Part shown: one piece after another, positions 1 to 6,837 of the stretch
How positions within the stretch are numbered: the first letter of the stretch is position 1
How the letters are laid out: every line of letters begins with the position of its first letter
NCBI GenBank assembly: GCA_949127645.1
Contig: CASBQM010000397.1
Span: forward strand, 1 to 12,809
Direction: 5' to 3'
From: Synechococcales cyanobacterium PMM_0036
GTDB taxonomy: Bacteria > Cyanobacteriota > Cyanobacteriia > Elainellales > Elainellaceae
Length of the DNA: 12,809 nt
The notes under the pieces: model-generated
Database searches by the model: none
What the model was told of the DNA's origin: nothing
Seen by the model: only the letters and a program-made list of their open reading frames with translations
Position numbers and translations under genes: made by a program

Positions 1-400
1 AACGAGCGGTAAATGTTTCGTCTAGCTCCAGGCTGCCCATCTCGGCGCGGATCTGGGTCATCACCAGGTTAGTCATCGCAGATTGCAGGTTTTGCACCTT
101 GTAATAGGCTCTCTCCATATCGACAATTCGCCAGTAGATGATGGCATCAACGGTAATTGCTACGTTGTCGCGGGTGATGCAAGACTGTGGCGGAATGTCT
201 AACACCTTCTCGCGGATGGTTTCCTGGTAGGCAACGCGATCGACAAACGGCATCGTGAAATTAAGTCCGGGCGCAAGTTTACGGTTATAGCTACCTAGGC
301 GTTCCACCAAAACTTCGTTTCCTTGATTAACAATTTTGACTGAGCCAGCGACTCCTGCACCGCCCAATGCCATGAGAATTAGCGTAAAAAAAACGTCCAT
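1..400 (-). CDS. Stomatin/prohibitin-like (SPFH) membrane protein, partial at C-terminus
   Basis: The first 133 residues are visible; the gene continues past the left edge. A short hydrophobic stretch (about residues 4-20) is followed by the start of an SPFH (band 7) domain. Recognisable stomatin signatures are the V-x-Q-G-x-E-x-L-V-E-R-L-G block (about 24-36), the P-G-L-N-F-x-x-P-F-V-D-R block (44-55) and the I-R-A-E-M-G-x-L-x-L-D-E-T-F motif (117-130). Family members are anchored in the inner membrane by a hairpin or N-terminal helix and oligomerise into scaffolds or cages that organise microdomains and proteases. The ATG at 398-400 is preceded by TAGGAGA about 8 nt upstream, which supports this start. 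The gene lies 59 bp downstream of an NfeD-like gene on the same strand, the usual partner. Family assignment is firm; the exact subfamily (slipin, QmcA-like) is not resolved because the C-terminal coiled coil is outside the window. Confidence 0.9.
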   Translation of the reverse strand, partial: MDVFFTLILMALGGAGVAGSVKIVNQGNEVLVERLGSYNRKLAPGLNFTMPFVDRVAYQETIREKVLDIPPQSCITRDNVAITVDAIIYWRIVDMERAYYKVQNLQSAMTNLVMTQIRAEMGSLELDETFTAR

Positions 401-459
401 CTAAAAATCTCCTAGCTTGCTATTTGAATTGCTTATCGATTTGATTCAGAGGGCAAAGT

Positions 460-885
460 TCAAAGCCGAAGCGCCTGTTCGGGCATGACAATCAGCGTTG
501 TGCCTTGTCGTCGCAAAACGTAGACCTTCTGGTGAGGAGCAATCGCCATTTCTTCATCTTCACAGCGCGCCTGCCAGGAATTGCCTTCATAGATCACCCG
601 CCCGGTCTGACCTGGCAGAATCTCTGTGAGTGTTTTGGCTTCTTGAGAATCTTCAATTACCCGCGATCGGGTTTTGGGAAGGAACCGTTGCAGCAAAATA
701 TTCAGCAGCACCGATAGCGTTAGCCAGAGAACTGCCTGAAGCCCCAAGTGAGGAATGATAGGAGTCAGCAGGGCAACGGCGATCGCGCTAATACCCATTG
801 TCAGTTCTACAAATGCGGTAGGAATAATGAATTCCATGATGCAGAGGGCGACTCCTGCAATCATCCAGAGAACTGAAACACTCAT
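460..885 (-). CDS. NfeD-like membrane protein (short, protease-less form)
   Basis: A 141-residue protein with three predicted membrane helices (about 4-22, 25-45 and 48-67) followed by a soluble C-terminal segment (about 88-140). That segment begins L-P-G-Q-T-G-R-V and ends V-M-P-E-Q, consistent with the OB-fold of the NfeD family. It corresponds to the short NfeD type that lacks the N-terminal ClpP-like protease domain. In this family the OB domain is thought to work with a stomatin/SPFH partner at the membrane, and the next gene on the same strand is exactly such a protein, so the two very probably form an operon. The assigned ATG (883-885) has no obvious Shine-Dalgarno sequence, but the protein starts naturally at the first helix. 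Stop is TGA at 460-462. Confidence 0.88.
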   Translation of the reverse strand: MSVSVLWMIAGVALCIMEFIIPTAFVELTMGISAIAVALLTPIIPHLGLQAVLWLTLSVLLNILLQRFLPKTRSRVIEDSQEAKTLTEILPGQTGRVIYEGNSWQARCEDEEMAIAPHQKVYVLRRQGTTLIVMPEQALRL

Positions 886-1402
886 GGCATTTACTAGTTT
901 GAACTAAAGGGCATTGTGGTCAAGGATCATAAGCTTAAGGGCTTAGGCTAGAAAGTTTGAACTGTAGCGATTCGACTACAATAGACCTGTTTGACTGCCA
1001 AATCTTTGCCCCTTTTCCCCTCTCCCACAGGGGGAGAAGGGGAGCTGGATTTCTTGGGCTTAAAGCCTCTCTCCCGCTCTGGGAAAGGGGTTAGGGTGAG
1101 GGCGAATTAGTTTTGCCAAGTCAATCGGGCTACTTACTTAAGCCCAGAATTCCCTCAATTAGTCTATATTGCTCATACAAAGAATCAGATCCTTGTGGTT
1201 ATTTTAAATATTTTTAGCTTGAGGATAACAACAGATTTAAGGATAGAATTTCCGGAAAGCTGCTTCTATCAATGGCAGGAATTCCCAGAAGTGTTCAAAA
1301 TAAAATTTTTAACCCAATTAGCAGATAAGAGAGCGATATTTATCTGATAGATTCATCTCTATATCTAAGATTTTAGATCTGAGACGTAAACCTAGGGGCT
1401 AT
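886..1402. other. 517-bp divergent intergenic region
   Basis: No credible gene or structured RNA is seen here. It separates the minus-strand nfeD-like gene from the plus-strand YmgE-like gene, so promoters for both must lie inside it. The left half contains a C/G-rich palindromic dispersed repeat (listed separately). The right half is A/T-rich and holds two small hairpins upstream of the 1403 start: CAGATAA (1322-1328) with TTATCTG (1340-1346), and ATCTAA (1363-1368) with TTAGAT (1373-1378). Neither is followed by a T-run, so they are not obvious terminators. No convincing -35/-10 pair was found. Confidence 0.6.
991..1124. repeat. C/G-rich palindromic dispersed repeat (REP/MITE-like)
   Basis: The core (about 1009-1103) contains two imperfect hairpins built from alternating C-rich and G-rich tracts, near 1017-1042 and 1067-1090, separated by a short spacer containing TTCTTGGGCTTAAAG. 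Around the core the ends carry an inverted hexamer, TTGACT at 991-996 and AGTCAA at 1119-1124, giving a 134-bp unit. Sequences of the type CCCTCTCCC...GGGAGAGGGG...GGGTGAGGG are, from memory, dispersed in many copies in filamentous cyanobacterial genomes. No flanking target-site duplication was seen. Boundaries are approximate. Confidence 0.6.
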
Positions 1403-1660
1403 ATGAATCTTCTAACCTGGCTAATTGTCGGACTCATAGCTGGCGTGCTGTCTAGCGTTGTGGCAGGTGGTATTGGCTACGGCATTGTGGGCGATATTGT
1501 GGTGGGCATTGTTGGGTCTTTTGTGGGTAGCTGGCTCTTTGGACAGCTAGGACTCACCGCACCCTTTGGCGGACTGGCTGGCGTGATTTTTGTTGCTTTT
1601 ATCGGTGCCGTGGTCTTGTTGTTCCTCCTGCACCTTTTGCAGCGGGGGCGGGCTGCTTAG
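1403..1660 (+). CDS. GlsB/YeaQ/YmgE-family small membrane protein
   Basis: An 85-residue, very hydrophobic, glycine-rich protein with three predicted helices (about 3-23, 28-48 and 56-80), each carrying small-residue motifs. A short charged tail (Q-R-G-R-A-A) follows the last helix. The pattern L-I-V-G-L-I-A-G near the N-terminus, then a G-D-I-V-V-G-I-V-G-S block followed by G, is typical of the GlsB/YeaQ/YmgE family (older name: transglycosylase-associated protein). Members are stress-induced inner-membrane proteins of poorly defined biochemistry. The ATG is preceded by AGGGG with about 5 nt spacing. The gene converges with the HAD phosphatase gene, with 41 bp between stop codons. Family call is good; the function in this organism is not known. 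Confidence 0.87.
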   Translation: MNLLTWLIVGLIAGVLSSVVAGGIGYGIVGDIVVGIVGSFVGSWLFGQLGLTAPFGGLAGVIFVAFIGAVVLLFLLHLLQRGRAA

Positions 1661-1668
1661 AGCGATCG

Positions 1669-1706
1669 CCTTTGCTCACGACAAGGCTTAAATGCAAAGG
1701 TTTAAG
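1669..1706. other. Mutually exclusive hairpins between convergent genes
   Basis: CCTTTGC (1669-1675) pairs with GCAAAGG (1694-1700). CTTAAA (1687-1692) pairs with TTTAAG (1701-1706). The two pairings use overlapping bases, so only one can form at a time. They sit between the stops of two convergent genes, where a terminator is expected, and the second reaches into the phosphatase stop codon. There is no T-tract after either stem, so an intrinsic terminator is only a possibility. Confidence 0.3.
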
Positions 1707-2256
1707 ATGCTGGATTAAGCCACTTTCCCACATACAGGAAGGGAACTCCGGCAGCCAAAGCCGCTGCTTCATCGGATTCAAGATCACCAACCATCAGACA
1801 ATCTTTGGCTTCAACGCCTAGCTCGTGTATCGTATAGAGAAGCATTCCAGGATTAGGCTTGCGAAATAGTCCAGAGTTTTGTACACCAGCCCGTTTCTTA
1901 AGACAGTCGAATACTCCGAGATGATCGGGCAACTGCAAAATTTCCCACGCCTGTGTTCCCTTCATATCGGGACAGAACATCGCGCGGCTGACCTCTGGAA
2001 TTAGCTTCATACAAAACTTCATCTCGGCGATCGCCTCTTCCTGCGTTTTGTAAGTTTCGCCTGTATCTGGATTGACGGTGTTGCATCCGCCCTGGTTAGA
2101 GACGATCGCCATCGTCCAGCCGTCCGCAGCATACTGGGCAATAGTCTTAGCTACGCCTTTAATGAGCTTTTGATCGGCAGGATGCTCTACAAACTTGTGA
2201 CCCGCTTTGGGACTAATTAAAGTTCCATCTTTGTCCAGTAGCAGCAGCTTTATCAT
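1702..2256 (-). CDS. HAD-superfamily, subfamily IIIA phosphatase
   Basis: A 184-residue protein carrying all four HAD motifs in order: the nucleophile motif D8-K-D10-G-T near the N-terminus, motif II S53-N-Q, motif III lysine in F-R-K133-P-N-P-G, and motif IV G-D158-L-E-S-D162. The spacing and the absence of a large cap domain match HAD-IIIA enzymes such as the histidinol-phosphatase, heptose-bisphosphate phosphatase and polynucleotide 3'-phosphatase group. The Cys-rich zinc loop of GmhB-type heptose phosphatases is not evident, so that assignment is not supported. Predicted cytosolic, with Mg-dependent phosphomonoesterase chemistry. The substrate cannot be read from sequence. The ATG at 2254-2256 has only a weak upstream TAGG; the protein begins right at the first beta strand, which supports the start. 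It is transcribed divergently from the dihydrouridine synthase gene. Confidence 0.85.
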   Translation of the reverse strand: MIKLLLLDKDGTLISPKAGHKFVEHPADQKLIKGVAKTIAQYAADGWTMAIVSNQGGCNTVNPDTGETYKTQEEAIAEMKFCMKLIPEVSRAMFCPDMKGTQAWEILQLPDHLGVFDCLKKRAGVQNSGLFRKPNPGMLLYTIHELGVEAKDCLMVGDLESDEAAALAAGVPFLYVGKWLNPAS

Positions 2257-2351
2257 GATTTTTGCCTAGGCATGACTTCTAAGGAGCCAGTTGGCTCTAG
2301 ACCTACTTTACTCACAGGGTGGGCAAAGCTAGGTTAAGGTAAAGTCAAGAA
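2257..2351. promoter_or_regulatory. Short divergent intergenic region with two inverted repeats
   Basis: This 95-bp gap separates the divergent phosphatase and dihydrouridine synthase genes and must carry both promoters. It contains a compact perfect inverted repeat, GAGCCA (2284-2289) and TGGCTC (2292-2297) with a 2-nt centre, and a wider pair, ACTTTAC (2305-2311) and GTAAAGT (2339-2345). The wider pair ends 6 nt before the synthase start and could fold in its leader RNA. Function is not demonstrable from sequence alone. Confidence 0.3.
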
Positions 2352-3515
2352 ATGTTTTCTAGCTACTCGAATAATCTAAAGATGCTGTCCGATCGCCTTC
2401 CGCCCTCAATCTGCCCAGAACTACCTCTGACGGCTCTGGCACCGATGCAGGATGTGACGGATCTATTTTTCATGAACGTTATTGCTGGCTATGGGTGTCC
2501 TGACTATTTCTTTACAGAATATTTTCGCGTCCATGAAAGCTCAGGTTTAGATAAAAAAATTCTGCGATCGATTACTGAGAATTCTACCGATCGCCCTATC
2601 TTTGCTCAAATGATTGGGGAAAGTGTTCCTGATCTGGTTCGCATTGCTAAGATGCTGAGCCAGTATCCGATCGCGGGTATTGATCTAAATATGGGGTGTC
2701 CTGCTCCTAGGATTTACCGTAAGAATGTTGGAGGCGGACTGTTACGCGATCCTGAGAAAATCGATCGCATCTTGGGTGAACTGCGAGAGACGGTCGAGGG
2801 ACGCTTGACCGTCAAAATGCGTGTTGGCTTTGAGGATACGGCAAACCTCGATCAGATTCTCGACTTAATTGAAAAACATCACGTTGACTTGCTGAGCTTG
2901 CATGGTCGGACAGTGAAAGAAATGTATCATGGTGCGGTGAACTATGACCTGATTGCTCATGCAGTTCGACGCGTGAGTTGTCCTGTATTGGCTAACGGTA
3001 ATGTTACATCGGCTGCCACTGCCGCCGCAGTTCTACGTCATACCGGAGCCGCAGGAGTAATGATCGGTCGTTCTGCCATTCGCAACCCTTGGATCTTTAA
3101 GCAAACTCGTCAATACTTGAGCAATCATCCCATTTGCACTGTCACCCTAGCTGAAGTGCGCGATTATATCGATCGCCTGTACCGAACTACGGCTACGCAG
3201 ACGGTGCCAGAGCGGGCGCGTGTCAGCTACCTAAAGATGTATCTCAACTATATTGCTCAGGGCGTGGATGCGGCGGGCGCTTTTTTGCGTGATATGCGGC
3301 TTGCCCAAACTCAAGTCGAGCTGTTTTCAGTATGCGATCGCCATTTGCTTAGCGACCCAGATCAAGAGTTTGCCTCAGAGCCATATCCTGGTTTAGTGGC
3401 TCGCCCTGTTAGTGAGACGAGCCGTGACCTTGAAATATCCGATGAGACTAAGGCATCTCACCAACATTACTTGTCTGCCTCTTTGTCTGCGTCAGCAGTT
3501 CTGTCTTCTAACTGA
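2352..3515 (+). CDS. tRNA-dihydrouridine synthase (Dus family)
   Basis: A 387-residue FMN enzyme predicted to reduce specific uridines in tRNA to dihydrouridine using NAD(P)H. The TIM-barrel core (about 25-255) shows the Dus hallmarks: L-A-P-M-Q-D-V-T (29-36), the catalytic cysteine C116 in N-M-G-C-P followed by R-K-N-V-G-G-G-L-L (123-131), K155-M-R-V-G, the phosphate-binding L-H-G-R-T (183-187), and the FMN-binding N-G-N-V (215-218) and G-V-M-I-G-R...N-P-W-I-F (235-249). The C-terminal helical region (about 265-345) matches the tRNA-binding domain. The last roughly 40 residues look unstructured (Ser/Ala-rich) and are encoded where the gene overlaps the minus-strand gene ending at 3467. A second in-frame ATG at residue 11 (2382) is possible because no strong ribosome site precedes 2352. 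The residues around E-Y-F-R-V-H-E-S-S (56-64) differ from the DusA and DusB consensus as I remember them, so the target uridine is uncertain. Confidence 0.88.
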   Translation: MFSSYSNNLKMLSDRLPPSICPELPLTALAPMQDVTDLFFMNVIAGYGCPDYFFTEYFRVHESSGLDKKILRSITENSTDRPIFAQMIGESVPDLVRIAKMLSQYPIAGIDLNMGCPAPRIYRKNVGGGLLRDPEKIDRILGELRETVEGRLTVKMRVGFEDTANLDQILDLIEKHHVDLLSLHGRTVKEMYHGAVNYDLIAHAVRRVSCPVLANGNVTSAATAAAVLRHTGAAGVMIGRSAIRNPWIFKQTRQYLSNHPICTVTLAEVRDYIDRLYRTTATQTVPERARVSYLKMYLNYIAQGVDAAGAFLRDMRLAQTQVELFSVCDRHLLSDPDQEFASEPYPGLVARPVSETSRDLEISDETKASHQHYLSASLSASAVLSSN

Positions 3516-3841
3516 ATTTGACGGACTACGTCCGAAATGGCTTCTGCATCTTTGACGTGATGCAGTGCTTCCTGGCTACCATCGGGCATATCAACGACAA
3601 AGTAGGTCGGTACAACAATATGGTCGCCTGTGATGTCTGGAGCATCTACTGCGACCTGCTTTGCCTTCTCCTCAAGCGATTTAGATTCATCAATACGATC
3701 GCCAGGGTTGATAGTAGGCGGGTTTTCAGAATTCTCTAATATCCGTTTGTGTTCTGCCTTCTGCTGAGGATCAACCTCTTCAGGGGTCATAGGCTGCTTC
3801 GTAACTCTTTTTTCTTGCTGATCTGATGAATTTTTCGTCAT
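3467..3841 (-). CDS. Small acidic protein of unknown function
   Basis: A 124-residue soluble protein that I do not recognise. Residues 1-70 are highly charged and probably disordered (many K, E, Q, D, P). Residues about 72-112 form a compact hydrophobic-patterned segment (D-H-I-V-V-P-T-Y-F-V-V-D-M-P-D-G then S-Q-E-A-L-H-H-V-K-D-A-E-A-I-S-D-V-V), likely two strands and a helix. The tail is again charged. No signal peptide or membrane segment is present. The start ATG (3839-3841) is preceded by AGGATGG at about 5-8 nt, a good ribosome site, which argues that the frame is real. The last 49 bp, including the stop, overlap the 3' end of the dihydrouridine synthase gene on the other strand. It is transcribed divergently from the glycosyltransferase gene. 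Confidence 0.72.
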   Translation of the reverse strand: MTKNSSDQQEKRVTKQPMTPEEVDPQQKAEHKRILENSENPPTINPGDRIDESKSLEEKAKQVAVDAPDITGDHIVVPTYFVVDMPDGSQEALHHVKDAEAISDVVRQIQLEDRTADADKEADK

Positions 3842-4128
3842 AAAACCATCCTAATCTGGGTTTGATTCATATCCTACTCTTAACTCTAGAAAATCTCAAA
3901 ACCGATCGCATCCTTCGTAAGGTTCATTTTTAGTCTTCATGCCTTCTAACGCAGAAGCAATGTTAGATAGGTGCTAAATCTATACCCTGCTGATCTTCCA
4001 AAGGACAGAGTGATCGAATGATAGGGGGCTATAAATTTGTACTATCAAGATCAATACAGTTTGCTAATTCTTAGTTTTCAATTTGCAGATAAAGTTCCGC
4101 TAAATGCCGTCAAGGGAAAAGGATTTGT
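3842..4128. promoter_or_regulatory. Divergent intergenic region upstream of the glycosyltransferase
   Basis: A 287-bp A/T-rich gap between the small acidic gene (minus) and the glycosyltransferase (plus). It should hold both promoters but no clear consensus pair was found. A perfect inverted hexamer TCTAAC (3945-3950) and GTTAGA (3962-3967) could form a small hairpin. AAAAGGA lies 6-7 nt before the 4129 ATG and decides that start. No RNA gene or small coding frame is supported. Confidence 0.35.
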
Positions 4129-5412
4129 ATGGAGAGTGATTGCTTGCCAGCAGTTGCGAAGGGGTTTCACTGTGAAATAATTGAGCGTTTAGCTACACCC
4201 TTAGTAGGTACTCCGCCTCTCAATTCGTGTAAAACTTGCGTTATCGTTCCGGTTCGTAATGAAGCGGAGACAATGGAATCTACTTTAGAAGCTTTAAATT
4301 ACCAGGTAGACCTGCAAGGATATCCGTTAGATTCTACTTCTTATGAAGTGATTGTTTTAGCTAATAACTGTACTGATGATTCAGTTGCGATCGCTCGCCA
4401 GTATGCGGCACATCACCCTGAATTTACGCTGCACATCGTAGAAAAAGATTTCCTACCATCACAGGCGTATATTGGCTATGTGCGACAGCTATTAATGGAT
4501 GAGGCGTATGCTCGACTTATAGGATTAGGACAAAACCGGGGCATTATCGCTTCAACCGATGGTGATACTCGCGTTTCATCTAATTGGGTGGCAGCGATCC
4601 GACAAGAGATTCACCAAGGTGCTGATGCGGTTTCTGGACGGCTCTTGACCGATCGCAACGATCGCAATTCGTTAGATCTCTACACTCGCATTTGTTATCT
4701 TAGGGCAGTGGGCTATGGCTATTTAGGTGTTGAGCTAGAAGCCCATATTGATCCCGACCCTTTTGATCAACTGCCTCGCCATCACCAGCATGGCGGAGCT
4801 AGTCTAGCTGTGACGGCTGAAATGTATGCGATCGCTGGAGGAATGCCTGCTGTTCGCACGCCTGAAGACGTTGCGTTCTATCAAGCTCTAGTGCGAGTTG
4901 GCGCTCAGTTTCGCCATAGCCCCTCTGTGAAGGTTTTCACATCTATGCGGCAACAGGGACGAACGCATAACGGCATGGCTAACCAGTTGAATCAATGGAG
5001 TCAATTAGGTTATCAACCCTACTTAGTAGAGTCTGCTGCTGCGCTAGAAACTCGTTTGCAGGGACGCGGCAATCTACGAAGGTTATGGAACCATATGCTT
5101 AAAGGCTATCAGCCTCAGGAGCAAGATATTAGTTCGATCGCCAGTTTGCTGCATATCGATTCTCAATGGCTAACCCGTAGCCTAGTGCAATCTGATTCGT
5201 TTACCGAGCTATTTGAACTGATCGAGCAACGTCAGGATCAAGAAGGAAAGTGGCAAAAAGCCTGGAAGTTAGTAGACATTCGTCAAGCCATTGCCGACTT
5301 GCGCCTTCGAGTTAGTCGTCTTCGTGCAAAGACACAATTAGACATGAAAACTCAGCTTGTCGCAAAGACTCAGTTAGGCATAGAGACTCAGTTAGCCCAC
5401 TCGCTCAAATAG
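4129..5412 (+). CDS. Family 2 glycosyltransferase, cytosolic
   Basis: A 427-residue GT-A fold inverting glycosyltransferase. The nucleotide-binding strand-loop is C-V-I-V-P-V-R-N-E-A-E (37-47), then V-I-V-L-A-N-N-C-T-D-D-S (74-85), the metal/UDP-binding motif S-T-D144-G-D146-T, and the acceptor-site T-P-E-D motif (244-247). There are no transmembrane helices and no Q/R-x-x-R-W motif, so it is not a processive NodC, chitin or cellulose-type synthase; it probably adds a single sugar to a soluble or lipid acceptor. The region 300-400 is helical and not recognised. The tail (about 400-425) is four copies of a K/E-T-Q-L hexapeptide from a tandem DNA duplication. The start is supported by AAGGA at about 7 nt. 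The 3' end overlaps the convergent methyltransferase gene by 21 bp. Neighbours (deacetylase, methyltransferase, flavoprotein) suggest the sugar is then modified. Donor and acceptor are unknown. Confidence 0.87.
   Translation: MESDCLPAVAKGFHCEIIERLATPLVGTPPLNSCKTCVIVPVRNEAETMESTLEALNYQVDLQGYPLDSTSYEVIVLANNCTDDSVAIARQYAAHHPEFTLHIVEKDFLPSQAYIGYVRQLLMDEAYARLIGLGQNRGIIASTDGDTRVSSNWVAAIRQEIHQGADAVSGRLLTDRNDRNSLDLYTRICYLRAVGYGYLGVELEAHIDPDPFDQLPRHHQHGGASLAVTAEMYAIAGGMPAVRTPEDVAFYQALVRVGAQFRHSPSVKVFTSMRQQGRTHNGMANQLNQWSQLGYQPYLVESAAALETRLQGRGNLRRLWNHMLKGYQPQEQDISSIASLLHIDSQWLTRSLVQSDSFTELFELIEQRQDQEGKWQKAWKLVDIRQAIADLRLRVSRLRAKTQLDMKTQLVAKTQLGIETQLAHSLK
5326..5397. repeat. Tandem 2 x 36-bp duplication (four 18-bp half-units)
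   Basis: Unit 1 is 5326-5361 and unit 2 is 5362-5397. They share the frame GCAAAGAC-CA-TTAG-CAT--A-ACTCAG-T with eight or so substitutions. Each 36-bp unit is itself two diverged 18-bp halves, encoding K/E-T-Q-L-x-x four times at the C-terminus of the glycosyltransferase. The end of unit 2 contains the stop codon (5392-5394) of the convergent methyltransferase gene. Length is a multiple of three, so reading frame is kept. Confidence 0.8.
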
Positions 5413-6027
5413 ATCAAGTCTGTACTGTGATTCTCGCTGACCTGTAATATGTCGTAGTGGTATATCCAAGAGTGACTCAGATGATAGCGCCAAAAACGAA
5501 TTGTGAACCTCATCCCCGCTCAAAGGATAGTCACGCGCATACAGTGTCCAATGAACGAGGAGCAGATGTCCCCCTATTTCCAGGTGATTGAGGATGTGTT
5601 CTTGAGTCCTTTGTAAATCTTGTTGGGATAAATAATACCCTACTTCCGAGACTAGAATTAAATCAAACTGCTCGTCTGGAAACTGCTGAGGAACTTGCAT
5701 GATCTCAAATCGAACCTGAGGCAACTCTTGGCACCGTTGAACAGCTTTCGCTTGAGCCACTTGAGAGACATCCACAGAGAGCAAGTTCTCGCAACGATCG
5801 GCTAATTGCCGCGTCAAAACGCCAATAGATCCGCCAATTTCGAATGCAGATCGATACAAAGGTTTAGGAAGAACTGCGATCGTTGCGGCATATTTTTGAG
5901 CTTCGTATTCGCTGGTTTCAAACTGCCACGGATCTGGATTCTCACTATACATTTCTTCAAAATATCTGGGTGGCAATGACTGGGATTGCGACGGCTGAGA
6001 TTGCGATGACTGAGAAGAGGATGACAT
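5392..6027 (-). CDS. NodS-like SAM-dependent methyltransferase
   Basis: A 211-residue class I methyltransferase. After a low-complexity Ser/Gln N-terminus (1-18) comes the Y-F-E-E-M-Y...N-P-D-P-W-Q-F-E-T-S-x-Y-E segment (22-41) typical of NodS-like enzymes. SAM motif I is E-I-G-G-S-I-G-V-L-T (63-72), the ribose-binding acidic residue is D86 in S-V-D-V-S, and the post-motif strand is F-D-L-I-L-V-S-E-V-G-Y-Y-L (121-133). NodS itself N-methylates the deacetylated glucosamine end of Nod factors; by analogy this enzyme may methylate an amine exposed by the deacetylase encoded immediately upstream, which is inference. ATG at 6025-6027 is preceded by GGAGA about 8 nt away, lying inside the end of the deacetylase gene, which suggests translational coupling (3-bp gap). 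I give no gene symbol because the true function is unproven. It converges with the glycosyltransferase. Confidence 0.86.
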   Translation of the reverse strand: MSSSSQSSQSQPSQSQSLPPRYFEEMYSENPDPWQFETSEYEAQKYAATIAVLPKPLYRSAFEIGGSIGVLTRQLADRCENLLSVDVSQVAQAKAVQRCQELPQVRFEIMQVPQQFPDEQFDLILVSEVGYYLSQQDLQRTQEHILNHLEIGGHLLLVHWTLYARDYPLSGDEVHNSFLALSSESLLDIPLRHITGQRESQYRLDLFERVG

Positions 6028-6030
6028 AAG

Positions 6031-6837
6031 CTATTTCTCCAGTATAGGTTCTTCCAAAAACACTTCCCAAGGATAAGCAAAATGTGTAAGCATATCGGTA
6101 CTTAGCCGAAATCCCTGCGGATCATCATCAATTAGATTAGTGATCTGAGAACGATAGAGACCGATCGCTTCTTGCTTTAATTTCAATACTGAGTGAATGT
6201 CAAGTCTCCAAGCATTTATGGTTTCATGATCAAGCTCATCTCCTCTTTGTACTCTATCCCAATCCCAAATCGGGTACTCAATCATTCGCGGCGTAGCTAA
6301 GAGACCAAAATCACGCGACTTGAGAGCAGCTTGCACGATCTGCCAGGTGGCACGGTGATCAGCATGAGGATCATGTCGCCAAGGTAGAAAAATAGTTTGT
6401 GGTGCGATCGTCTCAAGATAATTTTGACAGGCTGAAACGGCTGCACCAAAACTTGAATCTGTTGACATGGGAACAGCGCCGTCTGGCAAGCCTAAAAAGC
6501 TGATTTGACCAGCATCTACCCCCAAAATTGCCATTGCAGACTGCGTTTCTTCTGCCCGTAGCGATCGCAGTGCCGCAGCCGGATACTTGCGCGAATTGGG
6601 ATGAGACATTGCCCCATCGCTGACTACCAAAATATGTATACTACAGCCCAAAGATCTCAGTAGAGCGATCGCACCACCGCAGCCCAAGCATTCGTCGTCA
6701 GGATGAGGAGCCACTACAAGAATAGGGCTTTTGGCGATCGCTTGAGCTGTATAGAACGGCAGTGTATTGTGATTCTCTAGCACAGATTTTTTTTGCATAG
6801 AGTCTATGTGAAAGACTAATCTTCCGGTAATCCCCAT
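6031..6837 (-). CDS. PIG-L/LmbE-family zinc deacetylase
   Basis: A 268-residue protein of the GlcNAc-PI/bacillithiol/mycothiol deacetylase family, which removes N-acetyl (or other acyl) groups from amino sugars with a divalent metal. The metal site is visible: A-P-H45-P-D-D-E49 after the first strand, and the second histidine motif R-H-D-P-H-A-D-H-R (154-162). Also typical are V-S-D-G-A (72-76), R-x-x-E (94-97), L-G-L-P-D-G (115-120) and the C-terminal K-Q-E-A-I-x-L-Y-R-S-Q (221-231). No signal peptide or membrane helix, so cytosolic. The start is not settled: ATG at 6835-6837 overlaps the upstream flavoprotein gene by 22 bp and has no Shine-Dalgarno sequence; the in-frame ATG at residue 14 (6796-6798) would leave 17 bp between genes and lose nothing of the domain. 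The next gene begins 3 bp downstream. Substrate inferred to be an amino-sugar conjugate. Confidence 0.88.
   Translation of the reverse strand: MGITGRLVFHIDSMQKKSVLENHNTLPFYTAQAIAKSPILVVAPHPDDECLGCGGAIALLRSLGCSIHILVVSDGAMSHPNSRKYPAAALRSLRAEETQSAMAILGVDAGQISFLGLPDGAVPMSTDSSFGAAVSACQNYLETIAPQTIFLPWRHDPHADHRATWQIVQAALKSRDFGLLATPRMIEYPIWDWDRVQRGDELDHETINAWRLDIHSVLKLKQEAIGLYRSQITNLIDDDPQGFRLSTDMLTHFAYPWEVFLEEPILEK

Noticed and set aside
1702..2256. Assigning GmhB (heptose bisphosphate phosphatase) or HisB
   Set aside because: The zinc-binding Cys/His loop typical of GmhB is not visible and there is no histidine or heptose pathway gene nearby.
5814..6080. Minus-strand open frame of 88 codons across the deacetylase/methyltransferase boundary
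   Set aside because: It overlaps two well-supported genes in another frame and has no family resemblance.
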